Source: Closterium sp. NIES-65 (lineage: Eukaryota > Streptophyta > Zygnematophyceae > Desmidiales > Closteriaceae). Taken from it: a stretch of DNA of 64,000 bases. This document shows, in pieces, positions 10,819-20,784 of this stretch. Both the position numbers and the translations under genes were made by a program. The stretch is from positions 1,570,001 to 1,634,000 of the forward strand of contig CANXME010000105.1 in NCBI GenBank assembly GCA_948144175.1, in the 5' to 3' direction. Every line of letters begins with the position of its first letter. The first letter of the stretch is position 1. The notes under the pieces were generated by a model. The model saw nothing but the letters and a program-made list of their open reading frames with translations, was not told where the DNA came from and made no database searches.

Positions 10819-12093
10819 TTGCTAGTGGCAGTAGCAATGACAGCTTGTGGAGAGAGGGGTGGCGGTTTTGGCTCTTCTGCTAGTGATGGTTTTGGCTCTT
10901 CTGCTAGTGATGGTTTTGGCTCTTCTGCTAGTGATGGTTTTGGCTCTTCTGCTAGTGATGGTTTTGGCTCTTCTGCTAGTGATGGTTTTGGCTCTTCTGC
11001 TAGTGATGGTTTTGGCTCTTCTGCTAGTGATGGTTTTGGCTCTTCTGCTAGTGATGGTTTTGGCTCTTCTGCTAGTGATGGTTTTGGCTCTTCTGCTAGT
11101 GATGGTTTTGGCTCTTCTGCTAGTGATGGTTTTGGCTCTTCTGCTAGTGATGGTTTTGGCTCTTCTGCTAGTGATGGTTTTGGCTCTTCTGCTAGTGATG
11201 GTTTTGGCTCTTCTGCTAGTGATGGTTTTGGCTCTTCTGCTAGTGATGGTTTTGGCTCTTCTGCTAGTGATGGTTTTGGCTCTTCTGCTAGTGATGGTTT
11301 TGGCTCTTCTGCTAGTGATGGTTTTGGCTCTTCTGCTAGTGATGGTTTTGGCTCTTCTGCTAGTGATGGTTTTGGCTCTTCTGCTAGTGATGGTTTTGGC
11401 TCTTCTGCTAGTGATGGTTTTGGCTCTTCTGCTAGTGATGGTTTTGGCTCTTCTGCTAGTGATGGTTTTGGCTCTTCTGCTAGTGATGGTTTTGGCTCTT
11501 CTGCTAGTGATGGTTTTGGCTCTTCTGCTAGTGATGGTTTTGGCTCTTCTGCTAGTGATGGTTTTGGCTCTTCTGCTAGTGATGGTTTTGGCTCTTCTGC
11601 TAGTGATGGTTTTGGCTCTTCTGCTAGTGATGGTTTTGGCTCTTCTGCTAGTGATGGTTTTGGCTCTTCTGCTAGTGATGGTTTTGGCTCTTCTGCTAGT
11701 GATGGTTCTGGCTCTTCTGTTGCTGCCAGCAAAGGTACCCCTGCTAGTGATGGGAGCAGTACTTGCAGCTGCAGCGGGACAGGGGAGCAGCAGCAGCGCA
11801 CAGGAGGGGGGTCAGGGTGGGTGATAGGGGTGAAGGAGTGTGAACCTCCAAAAGAAGTAGCGGCAGGGGTGGAAGGTTGGAGGTACGAAGAAGGGGTTGT
11901 GCTGGCAGATGTGACGATGCAGGCAGCACAAGAGGTGCTGCCACATGTCAAGCAGGCATTGGAGCAGATGCGGGCCGGGAACGGTGGGGATGGAGATGCA
12001 TCGTGGCTGCAGGGATTGGTGCAGCATGAGAGGGTGTGTGGTGGCATGGTGTCAGCTGATGGGGAGAAGGCACTCAATGAGATGGTGAGATAG
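10819..12093 (+). CDS. Hypothetical repeat protein (GFGSSASD)n with a short unique C-terminus
   Basis: An open frame of 424 codons begins just after the tRNA-Met gene. Residues about 16-295 are the octapeptide GFGSSASD encoded by the 24-bp array. The last about 110 residues are non-repetitive and protein-like, with an amphipathic stretch (VLPHVKQALEQMRAG). The frame ends near a possible splice donor (GAGATG|GTGAGAT, 12082-12089). The nominal ATG lies only 20 bases from the tRNA, so it is unlikely to be the true start; an upstream exon would be needed. Other frames across the array are also open, so length alone proves nothing. Of the three, this frame has the most protein-like flank. Confidence 0.3.
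   Translation: MLVAVAMTACGERGGGFGSSASDGFGSSASDGFGSSASDGFGSSASDGFGSSASDGFGSSASDGFGSSASDGFGSSASDGFGSSASDGFGSSASDGFGSSASDGFGSSASDGFGSSASDGFGSSASDGFGSSASDGFGSSASDGFGSSASDGFGSSASDGFGSSASDGFGSSASDGFGSSASDGFGSSASDGFGSSASDGFGSSASDGFGSSASDGFGSSASDGFGSSASDGFGSSASDGFGSSASDGFGSSASDGFGSSASDGFGSSASDGFGSSASDGFGSSASDGFGSSASDGSGSSVAASKGTPASDGSSTCSCSGTGEQQQRTGGGSGWVIGVKECEPPKEVAAGVEGWRYEEGVVLADVTMQAAQEVLPHVKQALEQMRAGNGGDGDASWLQGLVQHERVCGGMVSADGEKALNEMVR
10864..11703 (+). repeat. 24-bp minisatellite, 35 near-identical copies
   Basis: Unit GGTTTTGGCTCTTCTGCTAG plus TGAT; 840 bp is exactly 35 units with no changes noticed by eye. A diverged unit follows at 11704. The array reads GFGSSASD, or VMVLALLL, on the + strand and SLAEEPKP on the - strand, all without stops. 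Confidence 0.97.
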
Positions 12094-12332
12094 GAGTGCT
12101 TGTTGTATCACACTTGAGAATTCTCATAAGTGATGGTTTTGGCTCGGGTGTGCTTGTATCAGTTCTGAGATTCTCAAGTCAAGGTGAGATGGGAATGTGC
12201 AGTTGTGGAGGGCAAGATTGGCTCTGTGTCACTCCTGCCAATGGTGGGCTGGCAGGGTTAGGGCTCGACTCAGTGAATGCTCTCTCTCTCTCTCTGTACC
12301 ATGAGTATGTGCGTCTCACCCGATGCGGCAAC

Positions 12333-12350
12333 TTTTTAGTCGACTAAAAA
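12333..12350. repeat. Perfect 18-bp palindrome TTTTTAGTCGACTAAAAA
   Basis: Self-complementary sequence centred on GTCGAC. It shares the AGTCGACT core with the palindrome at 12588-12607. Confidence 0.9.
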
Positions 12351-12587
12351 AACGTCCAAGTTGGGGAATGCCCTCTCACTCGTGACTTTCTGCGTGTCAG
12401 CTGATAGGGATAACGCACCGAATGAGATGGTGAGATGAGTGTGTTTGGCTGTGGGTGGATGGCAGGATTGGAATGACAATGTTTCACTGGGTGGATTTGA
12501 TGCCATCTCAATGGCTCATGGGAGAATGCATCCAATGAGATGGGTGTGGCTGAGTAGGTTCGTGACCTGGTGACCCACTCAAGGTGA

Positions 12588-12607
12588 CTTTTGAGTCGAC
12601 TCAAAAG
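12588..12607. repeat. Perfect 20-bp palindrome CTTTTGAGTCGACTCAAAAG
   Basis: Self-complementary and centred on GTCGAC, about 255 bp from a second palindrome with the same AGTCGACT core. Confidence 0.9.
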
Positions 12608-14202
12608 ATGGGTGTGGCTGAAAAGGTTCGTGACCTGGTGACCAGGTGAATAGGATGGGATGAGATTTCTCCCTGGTTACTCATGACATTTTAGCCAGGC
12701 ACCTGGTTACTCATGAGAAATCTCTAAAATGACTTAAAACGTTCTTGTCACTTTGTGAACGTTCTTATCGTTCCGGTGGCACTCCCTTCAGGTGCCTGGC
12801 TACAGTATCGGCTCAGTGGCCCTGCTCCTGTTACAGTCAATATGTATTCAATCACATCGGCGAATGATTGCCCAGAGAGGGACCCCTGCTGCTGGTGAGT
12901 TTCGCATGAGCTCATGAGACATGAATGGTGATGAGACATGAATGGTGATGAGACATAACAAACATTCGTGTTTCTTGGCTGTGCTAAACCGCCTCCTGTT
13001 TAAAGCACCATAAATACATGTTTCTGATGAGCACATTCTCTCAGCTGAACATCCCATTCTCTGTATCAGGTAGCGAGCCAGCAAGGATGGCGGAGAAGCT
13101 TGGAGCATTTACAGGCTAAAGACTATGTGGATATTACATCACCTAAAACATGTCACTCTGAACAGTCTGGTCCGGTGTGATAAATAAGAAATTCAGACAA
13201 ATTCAGCAAGAAATTACCGTGTCATGTGGCAACCCCTAATCCAATCTCTCCTGATACAAACCGTCACATTTCTGCATCACGTGTGTGGGATTTCAAACAT
13301 TCTTGGTGTCCGCATCCTCAGCTTCTCCAGCATTGTTGGTCCTGTGCTGGAAGGGACTGTCTGCCTTGGAGATGCAGTGGAAGAAGGTTCACCACTTTCT
13401 ACTTTGCCAGAGACGACTTCACAGCTGCTGCCTTTGACTCTGGAAACGCAGAAACAGTACCGGTATACTGAAGGCGGAGCAGGCAAAAACGCAACGCAAT
13501 CTGAAGCCGGTCGGGGATGTCGAGAAATGTGGTTCGTCGGATCTTGAGATCGGATGAACGATACTTGTCAACAGAGTTGGAAAATACAAGCAGACCAGCT
13601 GAAGTTCCATGCAGTCTTTGTAAACCTGGTAGGCTGGTACCGTATCTTGGATGTGAAATATCGGTATTCCAACCTTCTTGTGCTGCATGCGAGCCACTCT
13701 AATGGGTAGGGTACCAGAAGGACCTTGAGGAAAGCTCATTGGCACGCAAAAAACTAGATAATTCCATAGATGTTTGCAGACACCCACTCTCGCCAGCATA
13801 TACCGTAATGCTGACATTTTATTTAACTTGAATATCTTGAAAACACAGGGGTGTGATTACCGTAATAGTCTCCGGTCATTGTTTCGATTTTTTTTGCAGC
13901 CACTTGCTGTCACGAAATCTGTGTAGGTCCAGAAGAGAGAAGGGTAGCGGGGGCATGGAGAAGAGACAGAAAATGCATTTAGAGGCATGCATGATCAATT
14001 GGACAGAGGAAACCAATGCACATGTGTGGACATTGTTCACCTAGCCCAGCCATGTGGGAGGCAATTGCTTCACATTGCCTTGTTTGCAGCTTCGTGGAGA
14101 ACTTGGTCACCACTCCTCTCCACCACTCAGCGTTGGGGAAAGTAAGGACACACCACTGATTTATCTTTAGCTCTCCCTACCTGTGCTTGCTGCTGTCCGT
14201 AG

Positions 14203-14640
14203 TCTCTCACATTGCCACTCACATTGCCACTTATATTGTGGCACTCACATTGCCACTCACATTGTGGCACTCACATTGCCACTCACATTGTCACTCACAT
14301 TGCCACTCACATTGCCACTCACATTGTCACTCACATTGTCACTCACATTGCCACTCACATTGCCACTCACATTGTCACTCACATTGCCACTCACATTGCC
14401 ACTCACATTGTGGCACTCACATTGCCACTCACATTGCCACTCACATTGCCACTCACATTTCCACTCACATTGCCACTCACATTGTCACTCACATTGCCAC
14501 TCACATCGTGGCACTCACATTGCCACTCATCTTGCCACTCACATTGTCACTCACATTGCCACTCACATTGCAACTCACATTGCCACTCACATTGTCACTC
14601 ACATTGTCACTCACATTGGCACTCACCTTGCGCTCACCTT
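14203..14640 (-). repeat. 12-bp minisatellite after gene C, sense-strand unit GGCAATGTGAGT
   Basis: About 36 units, read on the minus strand (sense of gene C). By hand count 32 exact GTGAGT hexamers occur. The array grows out of the Ser-Gly-Lys-Val codons at the end of the gene C coding region (AAGGTGAGY). An 11-nt unit at the boundary shifts the frame, so gene C stops at 14623 while the array stays open in another frame. Confidence 0.93.
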
Positions 14641-17600
14641 GCCACTGGTCGTCCCACTCTTCTTGCCGCTGGTCCTGCCGGGGCATGTGAGCTTGTGGGA
14701 GGGCCAGTGCGCCTTTTGGCACTCTCTGCTGCAATACGCCACCTTGCCACACCCGCCACAGCTCTTCAGCCTCACACCGCCACCACCCCCCACCGTCCCA
14801 CACCCCACAGCACCGCACACACGCTCCCCACCACTAGCAGCAGGACCAGTGCCACGTGCAACCGCAATGGGTGCACTTGCGTGGTCCGGTGTGGCACTGG
14901 AGGATGGAGCAGCATGGGAGAAAGGGGCAGCAGCAGCAGCACAAGCGGATGAGGAAACATGTGCGGAAGAGGCAGCAGGGGTGGAAGGGGCAGTAGGGGA
15001 GGCAGGGCGGTAGCATGGCTCCCCCAGCAGCATCTCTCGCAGACAAGCCAGCAAATTGACTCCCCCTGGCCATGGCTTCAAATAAGCCGGCTCATCCCCC
15101 TGCTTGCCCTTCCCATCATCCCCCTTCGTCCGTCGACCCCCATTGTCACTGTCATTTCCGTGACTAGAGCTGCTGCTTCCGAAGATGTCGCTGAGATTGC
15201 TGCTTTCACTGATAATTTCAGAAAGCCTTTTCTCACTGTCAACGTCTTCACAGAACCTGGGTTTGGCAGCCCTTTTCCACAGCTTGCGCCACTTGTCACT
15301 CGTAACCTCCTCTCCCTGCACTCCATCCCTTGCGGCCCGCTCCTCTCTTCCCTGGCACGTGTCACTCAGTGCCTCGGCCTCCAGCTTCATGGTGCCCTGC
15401 CATGCAAACTCCACCGCCAGCCACCACATCTGCACCTCCTCCCACACCCTCCCGTCCGCTCCCTCTCCGTCTCGCAGCTTGTGTAGGTCCTTCCGGTCGG
15501 TGATTCCCAGAATGGGGGCGGCCCATTTTGGAGCCACGGCCAAGAGGAAGAGCACGGGATCCAGCTCTGCCTGATTGTGCAGCAGAGCCGACCTTAGAAA
15601 GCCCGGCACGCTGGCAGGGAAAGGCGGCACGCCCATACGAGCAGCGACCCGGTCGAATTCGGGTGAGAGAGGCGGGAAGAGGGATACAAAGCGGTTGAAA
15701 ATGATGGAGGCAGGTCGGTAGGCGTAGTTGGCGATGAGCGTGAGGAAGGGGATGCTACGGCTGTAGACAGCAAGGCAGGGCTTGCACTGAGCGCATGCAG
15801 GTGGCTTGACCAGATTCCCGGCAAACTCCAATAGGAAATCAGCATCGGCAGTGCAGCGAACGATGGGGTATTTCCTCTGCACTAGCGGCCGCAGCTTTGT
15901 GAGCAGCTGCTGCAGCAGCCTCTCGTCTAAGTCACACCCCGATTTTCGAACTCTCTCTTCTTCCCCACGTCCTCTGCTTCCCTCCTGCTTGCCCCTCCCT
16001 TTGTCTCCTCCCTCCCTCCTCACGGCCCCAGTCTTGCCTCCTGCGTTTGACCTTCTCTCCTCCTGCCCCATGCTCCCCTGCTGGCCCACTCGCTTCCTCC
16101 ACGATTCCCAGCCGAAAGAATCTCGCACTCAGATCATCAGGAAGCTTCGCAGCAGCTTCATCGCCCTGAGGCCACTCCTCCCAGTCCCAGGCAAAGCTGC
16201 CTTGGTCCACAGGCTTGGGGATGGCACCGAGCCTGACCAGGAGGCTCGGAAGGTCCCGAAGCGGGTGACGCATGGGCCGGACCTTCCCCTGGGGGCTGTC
16301 CTTGCAGCATTGACTAGCGGGGATGACTTCAGAGCCATAGGTGCGGGCCCACTGCAGAACGCAGGCAGCACGATACGTGAAGACGGCAACGACAGGGTTG
16401 GTGTTGACAGGAGTTGGGTTGGCAAATGCCGCTGCCACTGCCGATGGTGATGCTGATGCTGTTGTTCCCACACCTCTGCCTGCTGCCCCTCCTTCACCCT
16501 GCGCCCTCCGTCTCAGTCTCTCCCTGGCCGTCTCAATAGCCGCATCCTCCACCCATGTCTTGCTCGCAGTGTTGCCATCCTGGAGGTAAAGATTGGTCTC
16601 CCAGCGGTACTGCGGCGAGGACAGCACTGAAGCAACGCAAATAGCAAAGTCAGTCGCACCTATGCCACTCACATACATGCCCTTGGGAATTTCCGTGCCT
16701 TCCAGATTGCTGCTGCTGCTGCTGCTGCTGCTGCTGGCACCACTGCTGCTGTCCCCCCCACTACAGTGGCTGCACCTGAACTCCCTCCCTTCCCCCCCTC
16801 CATGCTCCAGAATCCAAGCCATGCCATCCACATACCTCTCCCACACATGCCCCTTCAGATGCTCCCTCCACTTCCCACCCTTCCCATCCCTGCCACCCCC
16901 ACCACCACCGTCCATGGTTTCCCATGACCCTTCCGGGTTCCCATCATTCTCCATCTGCCGTTTACCCTTGCTTGCTCCCGCAACTCCCTTGCCTGCTCCC
17001 CCCCACCTCTCTGCATGCGCCTTCTCCAGCCCGCCAGACAGCAGATTCTGCATGGCAACACCGAATCCTTCCTCCAAATCCCTGCTTTCCTTCACCCCGA
17101 GAATCTGAACCAGCATGGAAGCAAGAACGTCCTTCTCCCTCTGCCTGCGTGCCCCTAGCGCAGACACGATGGGTGGATAGGCCATGGAAGTCGATGCATG
17201 CGCTCTGCATAGATTCACGAACCACGGGCACCTCGCTACAAGCACGAGGAAGGCAGCGAAGCTGACAGCATGGCGGTAGGCAGCCCAGCAGCTGCTGCAG
17301 CGCCAGCAGCAGGAGAACACTGCAGAGGAAACAGAAGCAGCAGGGGCAGCAGCTGCAGCAGCAGGGATAGCATTCGTGATAATAGAGACAGAGCCAAGGG
17401 GTATGCCTGCGGCGCTTGGAATGTCACTTAGAATGTCAGGCAGGCAGGATCGGATCCTCCCCAGGTCCATGAGCACACCCACACGAGGCTCAGCCATCCA
17501 CTCGAGAATCATCGTTTCCGCACAGAGCAAAGGGGCCACGTCACACTTGAGTTGAAAGTGCATGTGAGGCGGCACTCCCAGCCGCGCTGCTGCCTCTGGC

Positions 17601-18737
17601 ACGGGAACCTTCAGCGAGAACTCATACACTGCCCGGGTCGGACGCTTGGGAGCGAGGGGGATGGAGAAAGGCTGTGTTTCTCGCAGGTGATATCGGAAGT
17701 CTTTGGGACTGGTCATGATGAGGGCGTGCTTTGTGCGCTGGCTCACAGCGTGGTCCAAGCAGCACTCACACACCGCCAGGCCCCACGCGTCGCTCACGTC
17801 CAAGTAGTGAACCATGTCCGCCCGACGCAGCAACTGAAGCTTCTCTGTATAATCCTCAGCTCTTGCCCTCTCTGGCCTCCGTCCTTTCCGCTCCTCCATA
17901 ATCGGCAGATCTTGGGGCTCCCATGTCAAGAGTTGAGGGTTTTGAAGAGTCAGGTCGTCCCATATTGTTCCAACACGCCGAGGAACGCAGGTGCTGGTAC
18001 TGGCAGCCGCGCCAGCAGCAAAGAGCTGGATCTTGCCCTTCCCCTCACCATTGCTTTCACCTCCTTTTTTTCCTTCTTTCTTCTGCTTATCCTCCTCCTC
18101 GTCGTCATCATCGCTGCTGGAAGGGAAATGGTTCCATTTGCTGTAGTCGATATGGTGAGCGGGAGCAGCAGCAGGTGCTGCAACTGCAGTAGCAGCAGCA
18201 CGAGTAGCAAAAGCAGCGGCAACATGAGGCACGTCTACAGAAGGCATCGCAGGTGGACCACTCGCAGCTGCTGCAACGCCGCCTGGTGATTCTATTTCGC
18301 CTGGGCCTTCTCCATGATCCACTGCAGTCACTGGGAGCACTAAGATAGTTGTACCCGTTTTAAGCTTGGCTCGCTGTACTGTTTCCTGGGGAGAAAGGTA
18401 CGATACCTGCCCAAAAATCATGAAGCGGACGTGCTGCGGTCGAGCGGCATGATCCGCATGGTAAGCAGCAATGTGGCAGATGAGTCTGAAACAGTCTATT
18501 GAAGACTGACCCAAGACGTTCCTTAGGGGAAAATGTAACGGAGACGACAGTGTGGGATGATGCGGCTGATGTGTTTTCGGAGGAGCTGTCGTGGCTTCCT
18601 TTGATGACGTCACTATGGCTGCTGACGTCACTATTACGGATGGTGCACCCCTCTGTGCTACTGTCGTCGTTTCTATTGTCCTCTGATCCGTGTCGAATCA
18701 AATCAGCTGGGATTCTAAATCTGACCTTAAACGCCAT
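14623..18737 (-). CDS. Ubiquitin-like/MYND protein with two Cys-rich modules (gene C)
   Basis: The start is taken at the ATG 18737-18735 (MAFKVRFRIPADLIRHGSE). The N-terminus looks like a ubiquitin fold: a first strand, then TVVSVTFSPKERLGSVFNRLFQ, then HVRFMIFG...TTILVLPV. An acidic linker (SSSDDDDEEEDKQKK) follows, then HYLDV...CECC, WMAEPRVGVLMDLGRI, CCWRCSSCW, WERYVDGMAWIL, GMYVSGIGATD, RPMRHPLRDLPSLL, PIVRCTADADFL, CAQCKPC and a C-terminal MYND finger (about 14680-14815). The reading frame changes twice, near 18430-18490 and within 15932-16128, so small introns or indels are needed. The role is unknown; ubiquitin-like plus MYND suggests an adaptor in protein-protein contacts. It is a tandem relative of gene B in the same orientation. 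Confidence 0.7.
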
Positions 18738-18810
18738 GTTGGACAAAAGCACTCAAAAAATAAAGAAGTGCCTATCGATTAGGGTTTCCTGATCTTGAGC
18801 GCCTCAAAAC

Positions 18811-18846
18811 ACCAGCTGGGATTCTGAATATATCCTCGAACGTCAT
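18811..18846 (-). pseudogene. Fragment of a gene C-type first exon
   Basis: Twelve codons, MTFEDIFRIPAG, match the first twelve of gene C (MAFKVRFRIPAD) with matching flanking bases (CAGCTGGGATTCT). It is too short to function and marks a local duplication just upstream of gene C. Confidence 0.6.
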
Positions 18847-19030
18847 GTGCGACAGAGCAAGCAATACTCGAGGATACACATTTCTGGTTCCGTCACGAAT
18901 GAATGACAGCAATGCGGTATCTGAGACTTCTCCGCAAACCTGTACACGCGCTAACGCGAGGATACAGCTGTGTAAGGGGTTGTCATAAGTATTGGCTTGA
19001 AAACTGATGCAACCGTAATAGTTTCTCGTG

Positions 19031-19470
19031 CAGAACGTCCTCTGAGAGCGGTTTAATCTAACATCCTTCCCTCAAGGCCGCCTCCTTTGCCGCTTCAGAG
19101 AGGAAGATTGAGATCGCGGAATGCCTGCGACGCACTCGTGATGCTTCTTCGCTCTGATTAACAAACAGGGTATCGTTTTAACTTTTAAAACGTTTGCAAA
19201 GGTTTGGCTAGGCTCAGCAGTTGTTCCTAATCAGTAGCATTATAAGAGCGTGGTAAGGGAAACATATTGAAACCGGCAAAGCTGTGAGTTTACATGACAG
19301 CGACGCTCCATTGACGCAGAGAAGTCACTGAATCATGGCTGCTTGAGCATTTGAAGCTAATGTAGTGGAAACAGCGGTAGGCGAAATTTGTTGAATCAGG
19401 AGTAGGTTTGGAGGACCTAGGCTAAGAGGTCAAGCAACAAGAATCCTTTTGTCGGGCGAACAACTCACTC
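19031..19470 (-). pseudogene. Truncated copy of the gene B start and upstream region
   Basis: Bases 19138-19031, read on the minus strand, give VRRRHSAISIFLSEAAKEAA, matching MRRRPSAFPTFLSEAAKEAA of gene B, then run into a stop. Homology continues outward to about 19470 against 6320-6620 (for example CTCCATTGACGCAGAGAAG against CTCCATCGATGCGGAGAAG). The body of the gene is missing. Confidence 0.7.
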
Positions 19471-19529
19471 GCATCATGGCCCTGTTCGGCAGGCGGATCA
19501 AGCACAGGCTCGGCACAGGTTTGTTTGTA

Positions 19530-19730
19530 TCTGCTGGAGTTCGGCAACCGACCAGCTTCCACGAAGCCCCTCAGAATGTCGAGCCACCCCTGTCAAAACC
19601 TTGATTTCGCGCTAAAATCAAACCAATCTTTCCCCAACGGATCTTCGAAGCCAAACCAAAGCAAACCATACCAAACCAAACCAGCCGAACCCAAGTAACC
19701 AAGCAGAGCCCCTCATTGCCGAACCCCGCA
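19530..19730 (-). repeat. Dispersed ~190-bp repeat, copy 2 (inverted relative to 6645-6830)
   Basis: Reverse-complement match to 6645-6830; it also carries short CCAAACCAAA-type repeats. It sits next to the duplicated gene B upstream region but in the opposite orientation to its partner, so it moved or inverted separately. Confidence 0.55.
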
Positions 19731-19801
19731 TGAACAAACAAGAAATGAGTAGTGCAGCAGCTGCAATAAACCCTTCTGCTTTCTTAGGGCGCTTCACCTC
19801 T

Positions 19802-20268
19802 CAGTTCGAACAGGACGGTTGTTCGAACAGGCGAAATGTTACATTTTCGCCACTCCTCGTATGGGTGTTCGTGACGTCGCTAGTCGGAAATTTCGCGAAT
19901 TTGAACAGAGTTGTCACACGGGGCACGAAGCTCTCCATTCCGCACGTTCGAACAGAGTTGTTCGAACAAAGTTGGGTTTGGTGACAGGAATTCCGCATGG
20001 ACGACTGATTTTATTGGTTAGCAGGCTTCGGGTCGCACTTGAATGTTTGCGACCATTGCAAATGTCGCCATGCAGGAGAAAGTTCATCAAAAAGGACATT
20101 GTTGTTGGGAAACAACAAGGTGAGCAGTAGTAGAAGAGCACGAAGAGACTATTTGACTGGATGGGCGAAAAATAAGTCAAACTTGAATGGCAGACGACAG
20201 AATTATTTTTTTGCGACGTTTCGCGAAGTCGTCCAGCACTTGGCGACGTCGCATGTTCGAACAGGCTG
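19802..20268. mobile_element. Non-autonomous hAT-like DNA transposon (467 bp)
   Basis: An 8-bp target duplication, TCACCTCT, lies at 19794-19801 and 20269-20276. The left end is CAGTTCGAACAGG; the right end in reverse complement is CAGCCTGTTCGAAC. Both start CAG, typical of hAT termini, and both carry the GTTCGAAC palindrome. That palindrome also recurs subterminally, as hAT transposase-binding repeats do. No transposase frame is present. Confidence 0.65.
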
Positions 20269-20458
20269 TCACCTCTAGTCACGAGCTGTCACATTCACAA
20301 AGGTGTTCAAATTTGTGTTCGGATCTCGTCGGGAAACTGTTCGTACAGTGAATTCGTTACGTATGTTCGGATTTGGGCCTTCCAGCCCCGAGGTGATGCG
20401 CCCTTACTCGCTCCTGCCACTCCTGACATCCATATCCTTCCATGGCAACACCTCCTTA

Positions 20459-20784
20459 TGTAAGGAATTTTCTCGGCATTCCTTACGGAGCCGACTACAT
20501 CGCGTACAGCAACAGCCGTTGTTCGCCCGTTACTGCTAACGGGACTTCGCTGACTTCGCGCGCACTGTTTTGCCAAACCTCGCACTGCTGGCATGGCCGT
20601 ATCGGCCTACGCTTCGGGACTAGCCCGAGCCTCGCTCCAGCGTAGCACTAGCAAGCTCGCATGCACCGCGTTACCGTTTTGCATGTTTCGCGTATAAATG
20701 TTCGCTCATGCCTTCGCTCACATTTTGTACTCGTTTGACACCTTAGTGCAATTCTCGCTACTTCGATTCATTGCACCCGTAACA
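20459..20784 (+). repeat. 5' LTR of the Gypsy element
   Basis: TGTAAGGAATT...CGTAACA. A TATA-like GTATAAATG lies near 20692, a plausible promoter. Confidence 0.93.

Larger units (their letters stand above)
12094..14180. other. Region with two palindromes and degenerate repeats, no assigned gene
   Basis: Copies of an AATGAGATGGTGAGAT-like motif recur near 12078 and 12424, and a GGGTGTGGCTGA...TTCGTGACC segment recurs near 12541 and 12609. A GATGAGACATGAATGGT unit is repeated near 12912-12955. Several open frames at 13224-13820 on both strands look partly protein-like, but none is recognised and none has clear splice context. The rest shows nothing I can support. Confidence 0.45.

Noticed and set aside
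10665-12077. Long minus-strand open frame (SLAEEPKP)n across the 24-bp array
   Set aside because: It runs through the tRNA-Met gene in antisense and owes its length to a stop-free repeat; the + strand frame has the more protein-like flank.
13224-13817. Open frames of 60-130 codons on both strands
   Set aside because: Partly protein-like but without homology, splice context or a clear strand, so not called as a gene.
7864-14640. CRISPR-like arrays
   Set aside because: The repeats are contiguous short tandem units without spacers, in a eukaryotic genome.
14183-15013. HSHC/ATHI/TLPL repeat proteins on the + strand
   Set aside because: Antisense frames of the 12-bp array and of the end of gene C.
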